A stretch of 18,055 nucleotides of DNA from Trueperaceae bacterium (GTDB lineage: Bacteria; Deinococcota; Deinococci; Deinococcales; Trueperaceae): positions 1 through 18,055 of the forward strand of contig JARGGE010000017.1 of NCBI GenBank assembly GCA_029210865.1, read 5' to 3'. The notes under the pieces were generated by a model. That model did no database searches and had not been told where the DNA came from. It was given only the letters and a program-made list of their open reading frames with translations. This document shows positions 1 to 6,592 of the stretch, piece by piece; the first letter of the stretch is position 1; every line of letters begins with the position of its first letter. Position numbers and translations under genes: made by a program.

Positions 1-219
1 CGCGCCGCCCTCGAGGAGTTCGAGGGCATCCAGGTGCTCGACCGGCCCGACGAGGGGGTCTACGCGACACCGATCGATTCGGTCGGCGAGTACGAGGTCC
101 TGGTATCGCGCCTGCGCAAGGACCCGACCGTGCCCCACGGCCTGAAGATGTGGGTGGTCGCCGACAACCTGCGCAAGGGCGCCGCCCTCAACGCCGTCCA
201 GATCGCCGACCTGCTCTGA
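1..219 (+). CDS. asd: Aspartate-semialdehyde dehydrogenase, C-terminal end (5' truncated)
   Basis: Only the last 72 codons are in the window; the reading frame is open from base 1 to the TGA at 217-219. The enzyme reduces aspartyl-4-phosphate to aspartate semialdehyde with NADPH, in the cytoplasm, on the shared route to lysine, threonine, methionine and diaminopimelate. The visible tail has the ending typical of the family: a VPHGLKMWVVADNLRKGAA segment followed by LNAVQIADLL. In known Asd proteins the N-LRKGAA-N-QIAE stretch is the conserved C-terminal helix next to the NADP site. The catalytic cysteine and the N-terminal Rossmann fold lie outside the window. No convincing terminator follows; a 6-bp stem at 282-297 with one wobble pair is the only candidate. 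Recognition is good despite the short length. Confidence 0.88.
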   Translation, partial: RAALEEFEGIQVLDRPDEGVYATPIDSVGEYEVLVSRLRKDPTVPHGLKMWVVADNLRKGAALNAVQIADLL

Positions 220-335
220 GCCCGTCCGCCGACCCTGCGACGCTGGTGTGACGCACCCGCGCCTAGCCGGAAGGCGGACCCGGCGGCGTTCGTCGCCCGA
301 CGTGCGACCGCCACCGGTTCAGGAGGGGGGTCGGT

Positions 336-545
336 GTGTTCATCCTGGATCACGGCACCATCCAGACCTGCGTCGACGCCCTCGAGTTCGACCTCGAGCG
401 CTGGCACCGCGAGGCGGCGCGCGAGCGCATGCTCCATGGCCGCGCCGACGACCGCGACCACGGACCCACGCCCGGCCGGCGGACCGATCGGCCGTCGTGG
501 CACCAGGATCGGCATGGGACCCCGCACCCGACCGGCGCGCACTGA
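336..545 (+). CDS. Small hypothetical protein (69 aa)
   Basis: I do not recognise this protein. The ORF begins with GTG, 9 nt after a strong AGGAGG at 321-326, and ends with TGA at 543-545. Ten bases later a perfect 11-bp hairpin begins, so ribosome site, frame and hairpin together resemble a small complete gene. The first 45 codons have high G/C at third positions, like real genes here. Residues 1-37 look like a folded helical segment (MFILDHGTIQTCVDALEF, then DLERWHREAARERML). Residues 38-69 are rich in His, Arg, Asp and Pro and look disordered. It lies between asd and the SARP-like regulator, on the same strand. Overlapping ORFs in the other two forward frames run through the hairpin and lack this ribosome site. 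The alternative is a non-coding leader region. Confidence 0.55.
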   Translation: MFILDHGTIQTCVDALEFDLERWHREAARERMLHGRADDRDHGPTPGRRTDRPSWHQDRHGTPHPTGAH

Positions 546-554
546 CCGGCGTCG

Positions 555-581
555 GACCGCGCGCCCGTCTGGCGCGCGGTC
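555..581 (+). terminator. Perfect 11-bp hairpin between the small ORF and the SARP-like gene
   Basis: GACCGCGCGCC (555-565), a 5-nt loop CGTCT, then GGCGCGCGGTC (571-581) form a perfect inverted repeat 10 bases after the small ORF stop. No T-run follows, so it may be a weak terminator, a mRNA-stabilising stem, or a control element ahead of the regulator gene 63 bases downstream. Confidence 0.5.
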
Positions 582-643
582 TCAGGCGTCGGTGCTTCGC
601 GCACGCATGGAGGCGATCGCCCCGGAGTAACCTGAAGTAGATT

Positions 644-3600
644 ATGAGTGAACGCGTCCACCTCCTGGGGCCGCCGGAGGTACGCGCGGACGGTGCGTGG
701 GCGCCGCTGAGCCCGACGAAGCCGCACGCCGTGTTCGCGTACGCCGCGCACCTCGGCGTGCCCGTGCGCCGCGCCGAGGTGGCGGCACTGCTGTGGTCGG
801 AGGCCGACGCCCACCACGCCCACGCGGGCTTGCGGCAGGCGCTCCTGCGCCTGCACGAGGGTCCGTTCGGCGACCTCGTCGCCGCCGACCGCACCCGGGT
901 CTGGGTCGACGGAACCGCCGACGTCCACGCGTTCCGTGAGGCGCTGGCGGCACGCCGGTGGCGCGCCGCCGTGGGGGCCTACGGCGGACCGCTGCTCCAG
1001 GGCTTCGAGGTGGACGACGCCGAGGAGTTCGGCGCCTGGCTCGGCAGCGAGCGGATGGTGGTGGAGAACGACTGGCGTCGCGCCTGCCGCGCGCTGATCG
1101 GCGAGGCCCACGACGCCGGACGCCTCGAGGACGTGCTCGAGTTGGCCGACCGCCTCGTCCATGCCGACTCGCTCGACGAGCGGGCCACCCGCGACGCGAT
1201 GAGCGCCGCGGCCGCCCTGGGCGACCTGCGTGGCGTGGAGCGACGCTACCGGGCGCTCGAGGCGCTGCTCCGGTCCGAGTTCGCGATGACGCCCGAACCC
1301 GCGACCCGGGCGCTGCACGAGGCGCTGGTCGCGGGGTCGGCGGCGGCCCTGGCCGCCGGCACCGAGCGCGCGCCGCCGGTCAGGCTCACGACCCACGTCG
1401 CGCGCGGGCGTTCGGTGCTCGGTCGCGACCGGGCGCTCGCCGAACTGAGCACGCTGCTGCGCCGCGACGACGCCCGACTCGTCACGCTGCTCGGACCGGG
1501 GGGCATCGGCAAGACGACGCTCGCGACCGCGGCGGCGTCGCGCGTGCGCCCCGCCTTCCCGGACGGCGTCTTCGTCGCCCCCCTCGAGGGCGCGGCGGGG
1601 TCGGACGCGGTCGCCCGCATGGTCGCGCGCGCGACGGGCGTCGCGGTGAACCCCCGCGCGCCGATCGCGCCGCAACTCGCGGCGACGCTCGACGGCCGCC
1701 GCGCCCTGCTGGTGCTCGACGCCTTCGAGACGCACCTGGGCGAGGTGGCGACGGTCGACGCGCTCGTCCGCGGCACGAGCGAGCTGCACCTGCTCGTGAC
1801 GTCGCGCACGCGCCTCCAGCTCTCGGACGAGTACATCGTCGACGTGGAGCCGCTCGAGACCCAGGCGAACGGTCGCGATCCGGCGACCTTCGCGGCGCCG
1901 GGCGCGGCGCCGGCCAGCCCGGCGGCGCAGCTGTTCGTACGAACGGCCGCCCACCGGGCGCCGGCGGAGGTCGTCCGCGGCTTCGACCTCGCGACGGTCG
2001 AACACGTGGTGACCGCCCTGGGCGGGCATCCCCTGGCGATCGAGCTCGCCGCCGCCTGGATGGACGTGGTCGACCTCGACGTGCTCGAGGCGCAGCTGCG
2101 CACGTCCTGGGCACCGCTCCAGAGCGACGACGCCGACCGCTCGCCACGCCGGAGCGACGTCCTCGCCGTGATCGAGGAGATCTGGGGGCAGCTGGGGGAC
2201 GGCGATCGCCGCGCCTGGGCGCGGTTGGCGGTCATGCCCGGCAGCCTCGACCGCGGGGTCGCCGTGGACGTCGCGGGCGTCGGCTGGCGCGGGCTCGTGC
2301 GGCTGCGCGACCGCGCCCTGTGGCGCCACCGGCGCGAACGCATCGAACTGCACGCCCTGATCGCGCGCTTCGGACGGGAGCGCGCAGATGCCGAGGGGTG
2401 GGTCGACGCCGCCTGGGAGGCGGCGGCGCGCGCGTGGCGGACGCGCATCGCCCAGGAGGTCGATCCGCGCACCGGCCACCTCCAGCGCTGGCACCCGCAC
2501 GACGTGGAGCAGGCGCTGGGGGCGTGGCGGTGGGCGGTCGCGCACGGCGACGCGCCCGTGCTGGCCGACCTGGCCGTCGGGCTGATGCGGGCGCTCGACC
2601 AGCTGGGTCGGGGCGCCGAGATCGAGGCGCTCGGCAGCCAGGCCGTGGCCACGCTGCGCTCGCCGACCGCGCGACGGCGGTTCGCCGGCGCACCCGGACG
2701 ACCCCGAGAACGGGCGTTGGCGCGGCTCTGGTCGATGCTCGGGAGCGACCCGGTGGCCCGGTCCAGGAACGCGACCCGGGCGTGGACGTTGGGTCTCCGC
2801 GCAGGCGACGACCTGGCCGTCGCACTCGCGCTGGCCGGACTGATCGGGAGCGCACCCACCACGTGCGCCACGAAGCGTCTCGCGAGCGCACGCGTCGCCT
2901 TCGAGCGCGCAGGCGACCCGATCGGCCTGGCGCACCTGCTCACCGACCGGGGGATGCGGCTCGTCTACATCGGACGTACCGACGAGGGCGTGGCGCTGCT
3001 GAACGAAGCCTTGCCCTTGCTCCGAGCGCTCGGCGACGTCCAGGGGGAGATCTGGCTCCATCAATGCCTCGCGGCCGCACCGATGCTCCGCGGCGACCTC
3101 GTCGCCGTGCTGCGCCACTTCGCGGACGCGCGCGCGTGCGCGGCCGCCGCCGGCGGCCTCGGCCATCCGCAGGAGGTGTTCCAGGGCGAAGTGTGGTGGG
3201 CGGCGATCACCGCACCGCACGAGGTCGCCGAGGAGCGCTACACGGCCTACCTGGCTTGGGTCGCGCGCCAAGGCGGGGCGCCCGTCGCCGAGGCGGGCAT
3301 CGGATGCGAGTTCCGGTTCCGCTTCGGGACGCCGCACGAGGCGATCGAGCAGGCGCGGGTCGCGCTGGCCGTGACCGGCGCACCGAAGCGCGTGATCCCC
3401 GTCGGCGCCCTGGCCAGCCAACAGCTCGCCGCCTCGCACGCGCGCCTGGGCGAGCTCGCCGAGGCGACGGCCGCGCTGGCCGAGGCGCTGCGGATGGCGC
3501 AGGCGCTCGAGTCGCCGCGCTTCCTCGCCCACACCGCGCTCACCGCCGCCGAGGTGGCCGCCGCGCGCGGCGACCGAGCGCGGGCGCGCGCGCTCCTCGA

Positions 3601-3841
3601 CCTGGCGTGGCACCACCCCGGGCTCGCCTGGGACCTGCACGCCCAGGCCGAGACGCTCGCAGAGCGCTTGGCCGTGCCGTGGCCGCCAGAGGCGGCGCCA
3701 CCGACCGACGACGCGGAGGTCGAGACCGCCGTCGCGGGGCTCCTGACGGATGCCGGCCGGACCGACGGCGAGGCCGCGCCGGCGGTGGGGTCCGGCACTG
3801 GGCGCGAGGCTCAGTCCGCGAGCCGCCCCGCCCGCCGGTAG
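644..3841 (+). CDS. AfsR/SARP-like transcriptional regulator: winged helix-BTAD-NB-ARC ATPase-TPR (1065 aa)
   Basis: This is a large cytoplasmic regulator of the SARP/AfsR type, in which a DNA-binding winged helix is controlled by an ATP-driven STAND switch. Residues about 3-85 look like the winged helix (LLGPPEVRADG, RAEVAALLWSEAD, LRQALLRL). Residues about 90-235 match a bacterial transcriptional activator (BTAD) domain, including YGGPLLQGF and FAMTPEPATRALHEAL. The NB-ARC part has Walker A GPGGIGKT at 284-291, Walker B LLVLDAFE around D359, the sensor TSR at 386-388 and the GGHPLAIELAAAW motif at 460-472. Residues about 590-1020 are alanine-rich helical pairs of TPR type, the likely signal-sensing part. 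The start is ATG 644; no close Shine-Dalgarno is visible and TAACCT at 628-633 could be a -10 box, so leader-poor transcription is possible. Its 3' end overlaps the opposing DUF218 gene by 31 bp. Target genes and inducer are unknown. Confidence 0.88.
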   Translation: MSERVHLLGPPEVRADGAWAPLSPTKPHAVFAYAAHLGVPVRRAEVAALLWSEADAHHAHAGLRQALLRLHEGPFGDLVAADRTRVWVDGTADVHAFREALAARRWRAAVGAYGGPLLQGFEVDDAEEFGAWLGSERMVVENDWRRACRALIGEAHDAGRLEDVLELADRLVHADSLDERATRDAMSAAAALGDLRGVERRYRALEALLRSEFAMTPEPATRALHEALVAGSAAALAAGTERAPPVRLTTHVARGRSVLGRDRALAELSTLLRRDDARLVTLLGPGGIGKTTLATAAASRVRPAFPDGVFVAPLEGAAGSDAVARMVARATGVAVNPRAPIAPQLAATLDGRRALLVLDAFETHLGEVATVDALVRGTSELHLLVTSRTRLQLSDEYIVDVEPLETQANGRDPATFAAPGAAPASPAAQLFVRTAAHRAPAEVVRGFDLATVEHVVTALGGHPLAIELAAAWMDVVDLDVLEAQLRTSWAPLQSDDADRSPRRSDVLAVIEEIWGQLGDGDRRAWARLAVMPGSLDRGVAVDVAGVGWRGLVRLRDRALWRHRRERIELHALIARFGRERADAEGWVDAAWEAAARAWRTRIAQEVDPRTGHLQRWHPHDVEQALGAWRWAVAHGDAPVLADLAVGLMRALDQLGRGAEIEALGSQAVATLRSPTARRRFAGAPGRPRERALARLWSMLGSDPVARSRNATRAWTLGLRAGDDLAVALALAGLIGSAPTTCATKRLASARVAFERAGDPIGLAHLLTDRGMRLVYIGRTDEGVALLNEALPLLRALGDVQGEIWLHQCLAAAPMLRGDLVAVLRHFADARACAAAAGGLGHPQEVFQGEVWWAAITAPHEVAEERYTAYLAWVARQGGAPVAEAGIGCEFRFRFGTPHEAIEQARVALAVTGAPKRVIPVGALASQQLAASHARLGELAEATAALAEALRMAQALESPRFLAHTALTAAEVAAARGDRARARALLDLAWHHPGLAWDLHAQAETLAERLAVPWPPEAAPPTDDAEVETAVAGLLTDAGRTDGEAAPAVGSGTGREAQSASRPARR

Positions 3842-4572
3842 ACGGCGAGCGCACCCCACTCGCGCACCCACGCGTCGAGCTCGGCGAGCGTCGCGGCGAC
3901 GTCCCAGTCGGGCGCGAGGCGCGGCGCACCGGTCGTGCGGAAGTCGACCGGCACCGGCAGCAACGTCCACCCGAGCGCCCGGAAGGTGCCGTGCGCGCGC
4001 GGCATGTGGCCGGCGCTGGTGACGAGCAGCCAGGTCTCGCCGGCGCGCGGCGCCGCGGTCTCGAGCGCCAGGAGCGCGTCCTCGTACGTGCTGCGAGCGG
4101 CGCCCAGGTACGCGACCTCGCGGCCGGCGAAGTGGGGGCCGAAGAACAGCGAGGCGTCGCCGGGCAGCGCTCGGAAGTCCGCCGCGAAGGCGTCTCCGAA
4201 CGTGCCGGTCACGAGGACCCGCGCGTCGGGGTAGCGCTGCGCGAGGGCGGCCGCGGCGGCGATCCGCTCCCCCGCCTCGTTGAGCGACAAACGGCCGCGC
4301 TCGCGCGTGACCCGCCACTCGACCGCACCGCCGAGCACGACGATGCCGTCCGCGGTGGGCGGCAGCGGCGCGGCCGCGACGCGCGTCTCGAGCGGCGCCC
4401 CCAGCCACTCGCCCACCGGCAGCAGCACCACCGCCGCGACCGCGGCGAGGAAGGCCGTGAGCAGCGTCGCTGCGATCGCGGTCCAGCGAAGCCAGGTCGC
4501 GACCAGCGCCAGCGCGACCAGCGCGACGAGCAGCGTCGAGGGCTGCAGCAGGGCCCAGGCGAGTTCCGTCAC
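3811..4572 (-). CDS. DUF218 / YdcF-ElyC-SanA-like membrane protein (253 aa)
   Basis: The protein belongs to the DUF218 family, whose members (YdcF, ElyC, SanA) are membrane proteins linked in enterobacteria to envelope integrity and peptidoglycan precursor supply; the reaction is not established. Two hydrophobic segments at about 12-28 and 33-52 anchor it, and the rest should be the Rossmann-like DUF218 domain. Family motifs seen are DGIVVLGG (75-82), NEAGERI (98-104), VTGTFG (121-126), GAARSTYEDALL (158-168, the usual E-x-x-S-T-x-E/D region) and VTSAGHMPRA (184-193). The start is GTG at 4570-4572, with GGAGG (complement of 4580-4584) 7 nt upstream. The gene is divergent from degV and tail-to-tail with the SARP-like gene, overlapping it by 31 bp. 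Length and motif order look intact. Confidence 0.85.
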   Translation of the reverse strand: MTELAWALLQPSTLLVALVALALVATWLRWTAIAATLLTAFLAAVAAVVLLPVGEWLGAPLETRVAAAPLPPTADGIVVLGGAVEWRVTRERGRLSLNEAGERIAAAAALAQRYPDARVLVTGTFGDAFAADFRALPGDASLFFGPHFAGREVAYLGAARSTYEDALLALETAAPRAGETWLLVTSAGHMPRAHGTFRALGWTLLPVPVDFRTTGAPRLAPDWDVAATLAELDAWVREWGALAVYRRAGRLAD

Positions 4573-4605
4573 GGCACGACCTCCGTTCCCCCGGTTCGGG
4601 GCGCT

Positions 4606-4622
4606 CTGCTACGCTATCCGGA
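4606..4622. promoter_or_regulatory. Possible overlapping divergent -10 region between the DUF218 gene and degV
   Basis: The 107-bp divergent gap contains GCTACGCTATCC. Read on the + strand this offers TACGCT (4610-4615) as a -10 box for degV. Read on the - strand the same bases offer TAGCGT (complement of 4611-4616) for the DUF218 gene. No good -35 box is seen on either strand, so this is only a candidate. Confidence 0.3.
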
Positions 4623-4679
4623 ACGCCGGACGCCCGACCACCCGCCGTCGGACTTCATCCGATGGCCGAAGGAGACCGC

Positions 4680-5531
4680 ATGCTGGCCATCGTCACCGAC
4701 TCGACGTGCGACATCCCGGGCAGCGAGCTCGAGGACCTCGACGTCCACCGCGTGCCGCTCTACGTCGCCTTCCAGGGCAAGACCCACCGCGACTGGATCG
4801 ACATCACCCCCAAGGACATCGTCGCCGGCGTCGACGCCGGCGCCGACCTCCCCTCCACCAGCCAACCGAGCCCGGAGGACTTCGCCCAGGCCTACCGGAC
4901 CGCGGCCGAAGCGGGGGCCACCGAGATCCTGGTCGTCTGCATCTCGAGCGCGCTGTCGGGCACCTTCCAGTCGGCCAACCTGGCCGCCAAGGAGGCCGCG
5001 GTCCCGGTCTCCATCGTCGACAGCCTGGGCGCGAGCGCCGGCGTCGGCGCGCTCGTGCGCCACGCCGCCAAGATGCGCGCCGAGGGTGCGGCGCTGGCCG
5101 ACATCGTGGCGACGCTCGAGTCGATGAAGCCGCACCAGCTGGTGCTCTTCTCGGTCGGCACGCTCGATTACCTGGTCAAGGGGGGTCGCCTCGGGCGCGC
5201 ATCGGCGCTCCTGGGCGGGCTGCTGAACATCCGCCCGATCCTGACCCTCGTCGAGGGGAAGATCGTCCCGGCCGCCAAGGCGCGCGGCACCAAGAAGGCG
5301 ATCGCCGAGATCGTCGACCGCGTCAAGGCGCACGCCGCCGCCCACCCGGGCCGCCTGGCGCTCGACTTCCTCCACATCCAGGACGCCGCCGCCGCCGACA
5401 AGCTGCGGCAGGCGATCGCCGACGCCGGCGTGGCCTCCGAGGTCGGCCAGGTGTACGAGCTCGGGGCGGTCATCGCCGCCCACGTCGGGCCCGGCACCTT
5501 CGGCGTGTACGCGCACGTGCTGCCCGACTGA
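4680..5531 (+). CDS. degV: DegV family fatty-acid-binding protein (283 aa)
   Basis: DegV/FakB proteins bind a fatty acid in the cytoplasm and present it to the kinase FakA, giving acyl-phosphate for phospholipid synthesis; FakA is not in this window. The N-terminus LAIVTDSTCDIP is the usual DegV opening. TSQPS (T60 region), SSALSGTFQSA (89-99), FSVGTLDYLVKGGRLGR and LLNIRPIL are family motifs around the lipid pocket. The length is normal for the family. I chose ATG 4680 over the in-frame ATG at 4662 because GAAGGAG at 4668-4674 sits 5 nt before it and the protein then begins directly at the first beta strand. The 4662 start would bury that ribosome site inside the gene and give 289 aa. A strong hairpin follows the stop by 22 bases. 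Confidence 0.92.
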   Translation: MLAIVTDSTCDIPGSELEDLDVHRVPLYVAFQGKTHRDWIDITPKDIVAGVDAGADLPSTSQPSPEDFAQAYRTAAEAGATEILVVCISSALSGTFQSANLAAKEAAVPVSIVDSLGASAGVGALVRHAAKMRAEGAALADIVATLESMKPHQLVLFSVGTLDYLVKGGRLGRASALLGGLLNIRPILTLVEGKIVPAAKARGTKKAIAEIVDRVKAHAAAHPGRLALDFLHIQDAAAADKLRQAIADAGVASEVGQVYELGAVIAAHVGPGTFGVYAHVLPD

Positions 5532-5553
5532 CCACGCGCCGCACCCGCACGGC

Positions 5554-5587
5554 AACGCCCCCCGGACCGCGCGGTCCGGGGGGCGTT
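5554..5587. terminator. Bidirectional terminator hairpin, 15-bp perfect stem
   Basis: AACGCCCCCCGGACC (5554-5568), loop GCGC, then GGTCCGGGGGGCGTT (5573-5587) form a perfect 15-bp stem. It lies between the convergent degV and lipoprotein genes and can serve both strands. Downstream on the + strand is the T-containing but imperfect CCATCGTCGTTCGTTC; there is no clean T-run. Confidence 0.8.
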
Positions 5588-5631
5588 CCATCGTCGTTCG
5601 TTCGGACCCGACGCGATGGTCGTGGAGGCTG

Positions 5632-6318
5632 TTACTCGATGATCGCGCCCGTGCCGACGACGACCGCCTCGATGGTGGCGCCGACCGGCAGCGCCGGCTC
5701 CACGTCGAGAGCGAAATCGGCCTGCACCCGGAAGGTACCGCCGTCGATGATGGTCTTGGCATAGGTGTTGGCGGTCGCGCCGCTGATGCCGAGTTCGAGC
5801 AGATCGACCTGGGCCGCGGCTGTGTAGGTGCACGAGGTCACGCCATCACAAGCGGCGCCGGCGGTGAAGGACATCGACGCGCTGGCGAAACCCGTGAACG
5901 AGAGCGGTCCGAGGATCGTGGCGCCGTTGCGCAAGACGGTGAGACCGGTCAGGCTGGCATCCGACGCACTGAAGGAAGTCGGGAAGACGCTGGGTACTGC
6001 GGTGACGACGGTGACACTGGTCGCCAGCGACAACGTCTCGCTCACACCGTCGATGCGGACGAGGCCCCGGAGGATGCCAGGCACGTCGGCCGACGCGATC
6101 GTGAAGGTCTCGTCGATCGAACCCTCGTACGTGGCGCCGGCCTGAGCGACGGCGACGTCCGCGGGCGCCGCGGTGGTCAGGTCGACGGCGATGCCTTCGC
6201 CGAAGCCGAACGCCGTAGCGACGTCGACGGGTTCGGGAAGGCCGATCAGCCCGCCGCAGGCCGTCAGGAGCGCCGCACCTGCCAAGGTGAGGACGAGGCT
6301 TCGAAGCGTTCGGGTCAT
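5632..6318 (-). CDS. Putative lipoprotein of unknown function (228 aa)
   Basis: I do not recognise a family. Translation most likely starts at the ATG complementary to 6316-6318, because GGAGG (complement of 6325-6329) lies 6 nt upstream and the protein then begins with a lipoprotein signal: MTRTLRS, a hydrophobic stretch, and lipobox LTAC with Cys21. An upstream in-frame start at 6378 would add 20 non-signal residues and is less likely. The mature part is rich in Ala, Thr, Ser, Val and Gly with alternating hydrophobic residues, suggesting a beta-sandwich exported to the cell surface. It has only two more cysteines, C157 and C163, which could form a disulfide. The gene stands alone, convergent with degV and divergent from comM. 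TACACT (complement of 6383-6388) is a weak -10 candidate. Composition looks slightly less GC-rich than its neighbours. Confidence 0.75.
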   Translation of the reverse strand: MTRTLRSLVLTLAGAALLTACGGLIGLPEPVDVATAFGFGEGIAVDLTTAAPADVAVAQAGATYEGSIDETFTIASADVPGILRGLVRIDGVSETLSLATSVTVVTAVPSVFPTSFSASDASLTGLTVLRNGATILGPLSFTGFASASMSFTAGAACDGVTSCTYTAAAQVDLLELGISGATANTYAKTIIDGGTFRVQADFALDVEPALPVGATIEAVVVGTGAIIE

Positions 6319-6499
6319 GGAGTACCTCCGTAGGTCGAGCGGGCCGTGCGGCGCCCGTAACGACGCGGCGCTCGTCAACGCCAGTGTAGGTCGTGGTCGT
6401 CCGTCTGGACGGTGACGGACTCGACGCCATCCCGGAGATCAGCGCAGCTTGATCTCGCCCGACGCAACCCGCACGGTCAGCGAGCGTCACACCGAGTGC

Positions 6500-6541
6500 A
6501 CGGCCGAGAGGCCCCCGGCCACGGCCGAGAGGCCCACGGCC
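6500..6541. repeat. Two 21-bp tandem repeats upstream of comM
   Basis: Units 6500-6520 and 6521-6541 are identical except for one base (C or A at unit position 16). Both contain ACGGCCGAGAGGCCC, and a partial third unit ACGGC begins at 6542. The period is 21 bases, so the frame stays open and would encode TAERPPA-TAERPTA if translation started upstream. Confidence 0.85.
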
Positions 6542-6577
6542 ACGGCTGTCGAAAACAGACCGATAGCTGAAGGACCC

Positions 6578-6592
6578 TGGCATCCTCGACGC
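6578..6592 (+). promoter_or_regulatory. Possible leaderless -10 element for comM
   Basis: TGG CATCCT (6578-6586) resembles an extended -10 box and ends 6 nt before the comM ATG at 6593, the spacing expected if transcription starts at or next to the start codon. No ribosome site lies at normal distance; GAAGGA at 6569-6574 is 18 nt away. The first base of the box (C) is off consensus. Confidence 0.3.

Noticed and set aside
350..4408. A 1352-codon open frame on the - strand opposite the SARP-like gene
   Set aside because: It is a mirror frame caused by very high G/C at third positions; its translation is Arg/Ala/Gly-rich with no domain, while the + strand frame shows clear winged-helix, BTAD and NB-ARC motifs.
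958..5127. A 1389-codon open frame on the + strand overlapping the SARP-like, DUF218 and degV genes
   Set aside because: The product is low-complexity Arg/Pro/Gly/Ala and crosses three well-supported genes and an intergenic region, so it is a composition artefact.
6500..6541. A CRISPR-like repeat
   Set aside because: The two units are directly adjacent with no spacers, there are only two, and no cas genes are present.
6449..6592. N-terminal extension of ComM to an upstream in-frame start
   Set aside because: The added residues are repetitive (TAERPPA-TAERPTA) and precede the normal ComM N-terminus; no ribosome site supports the upstream start.
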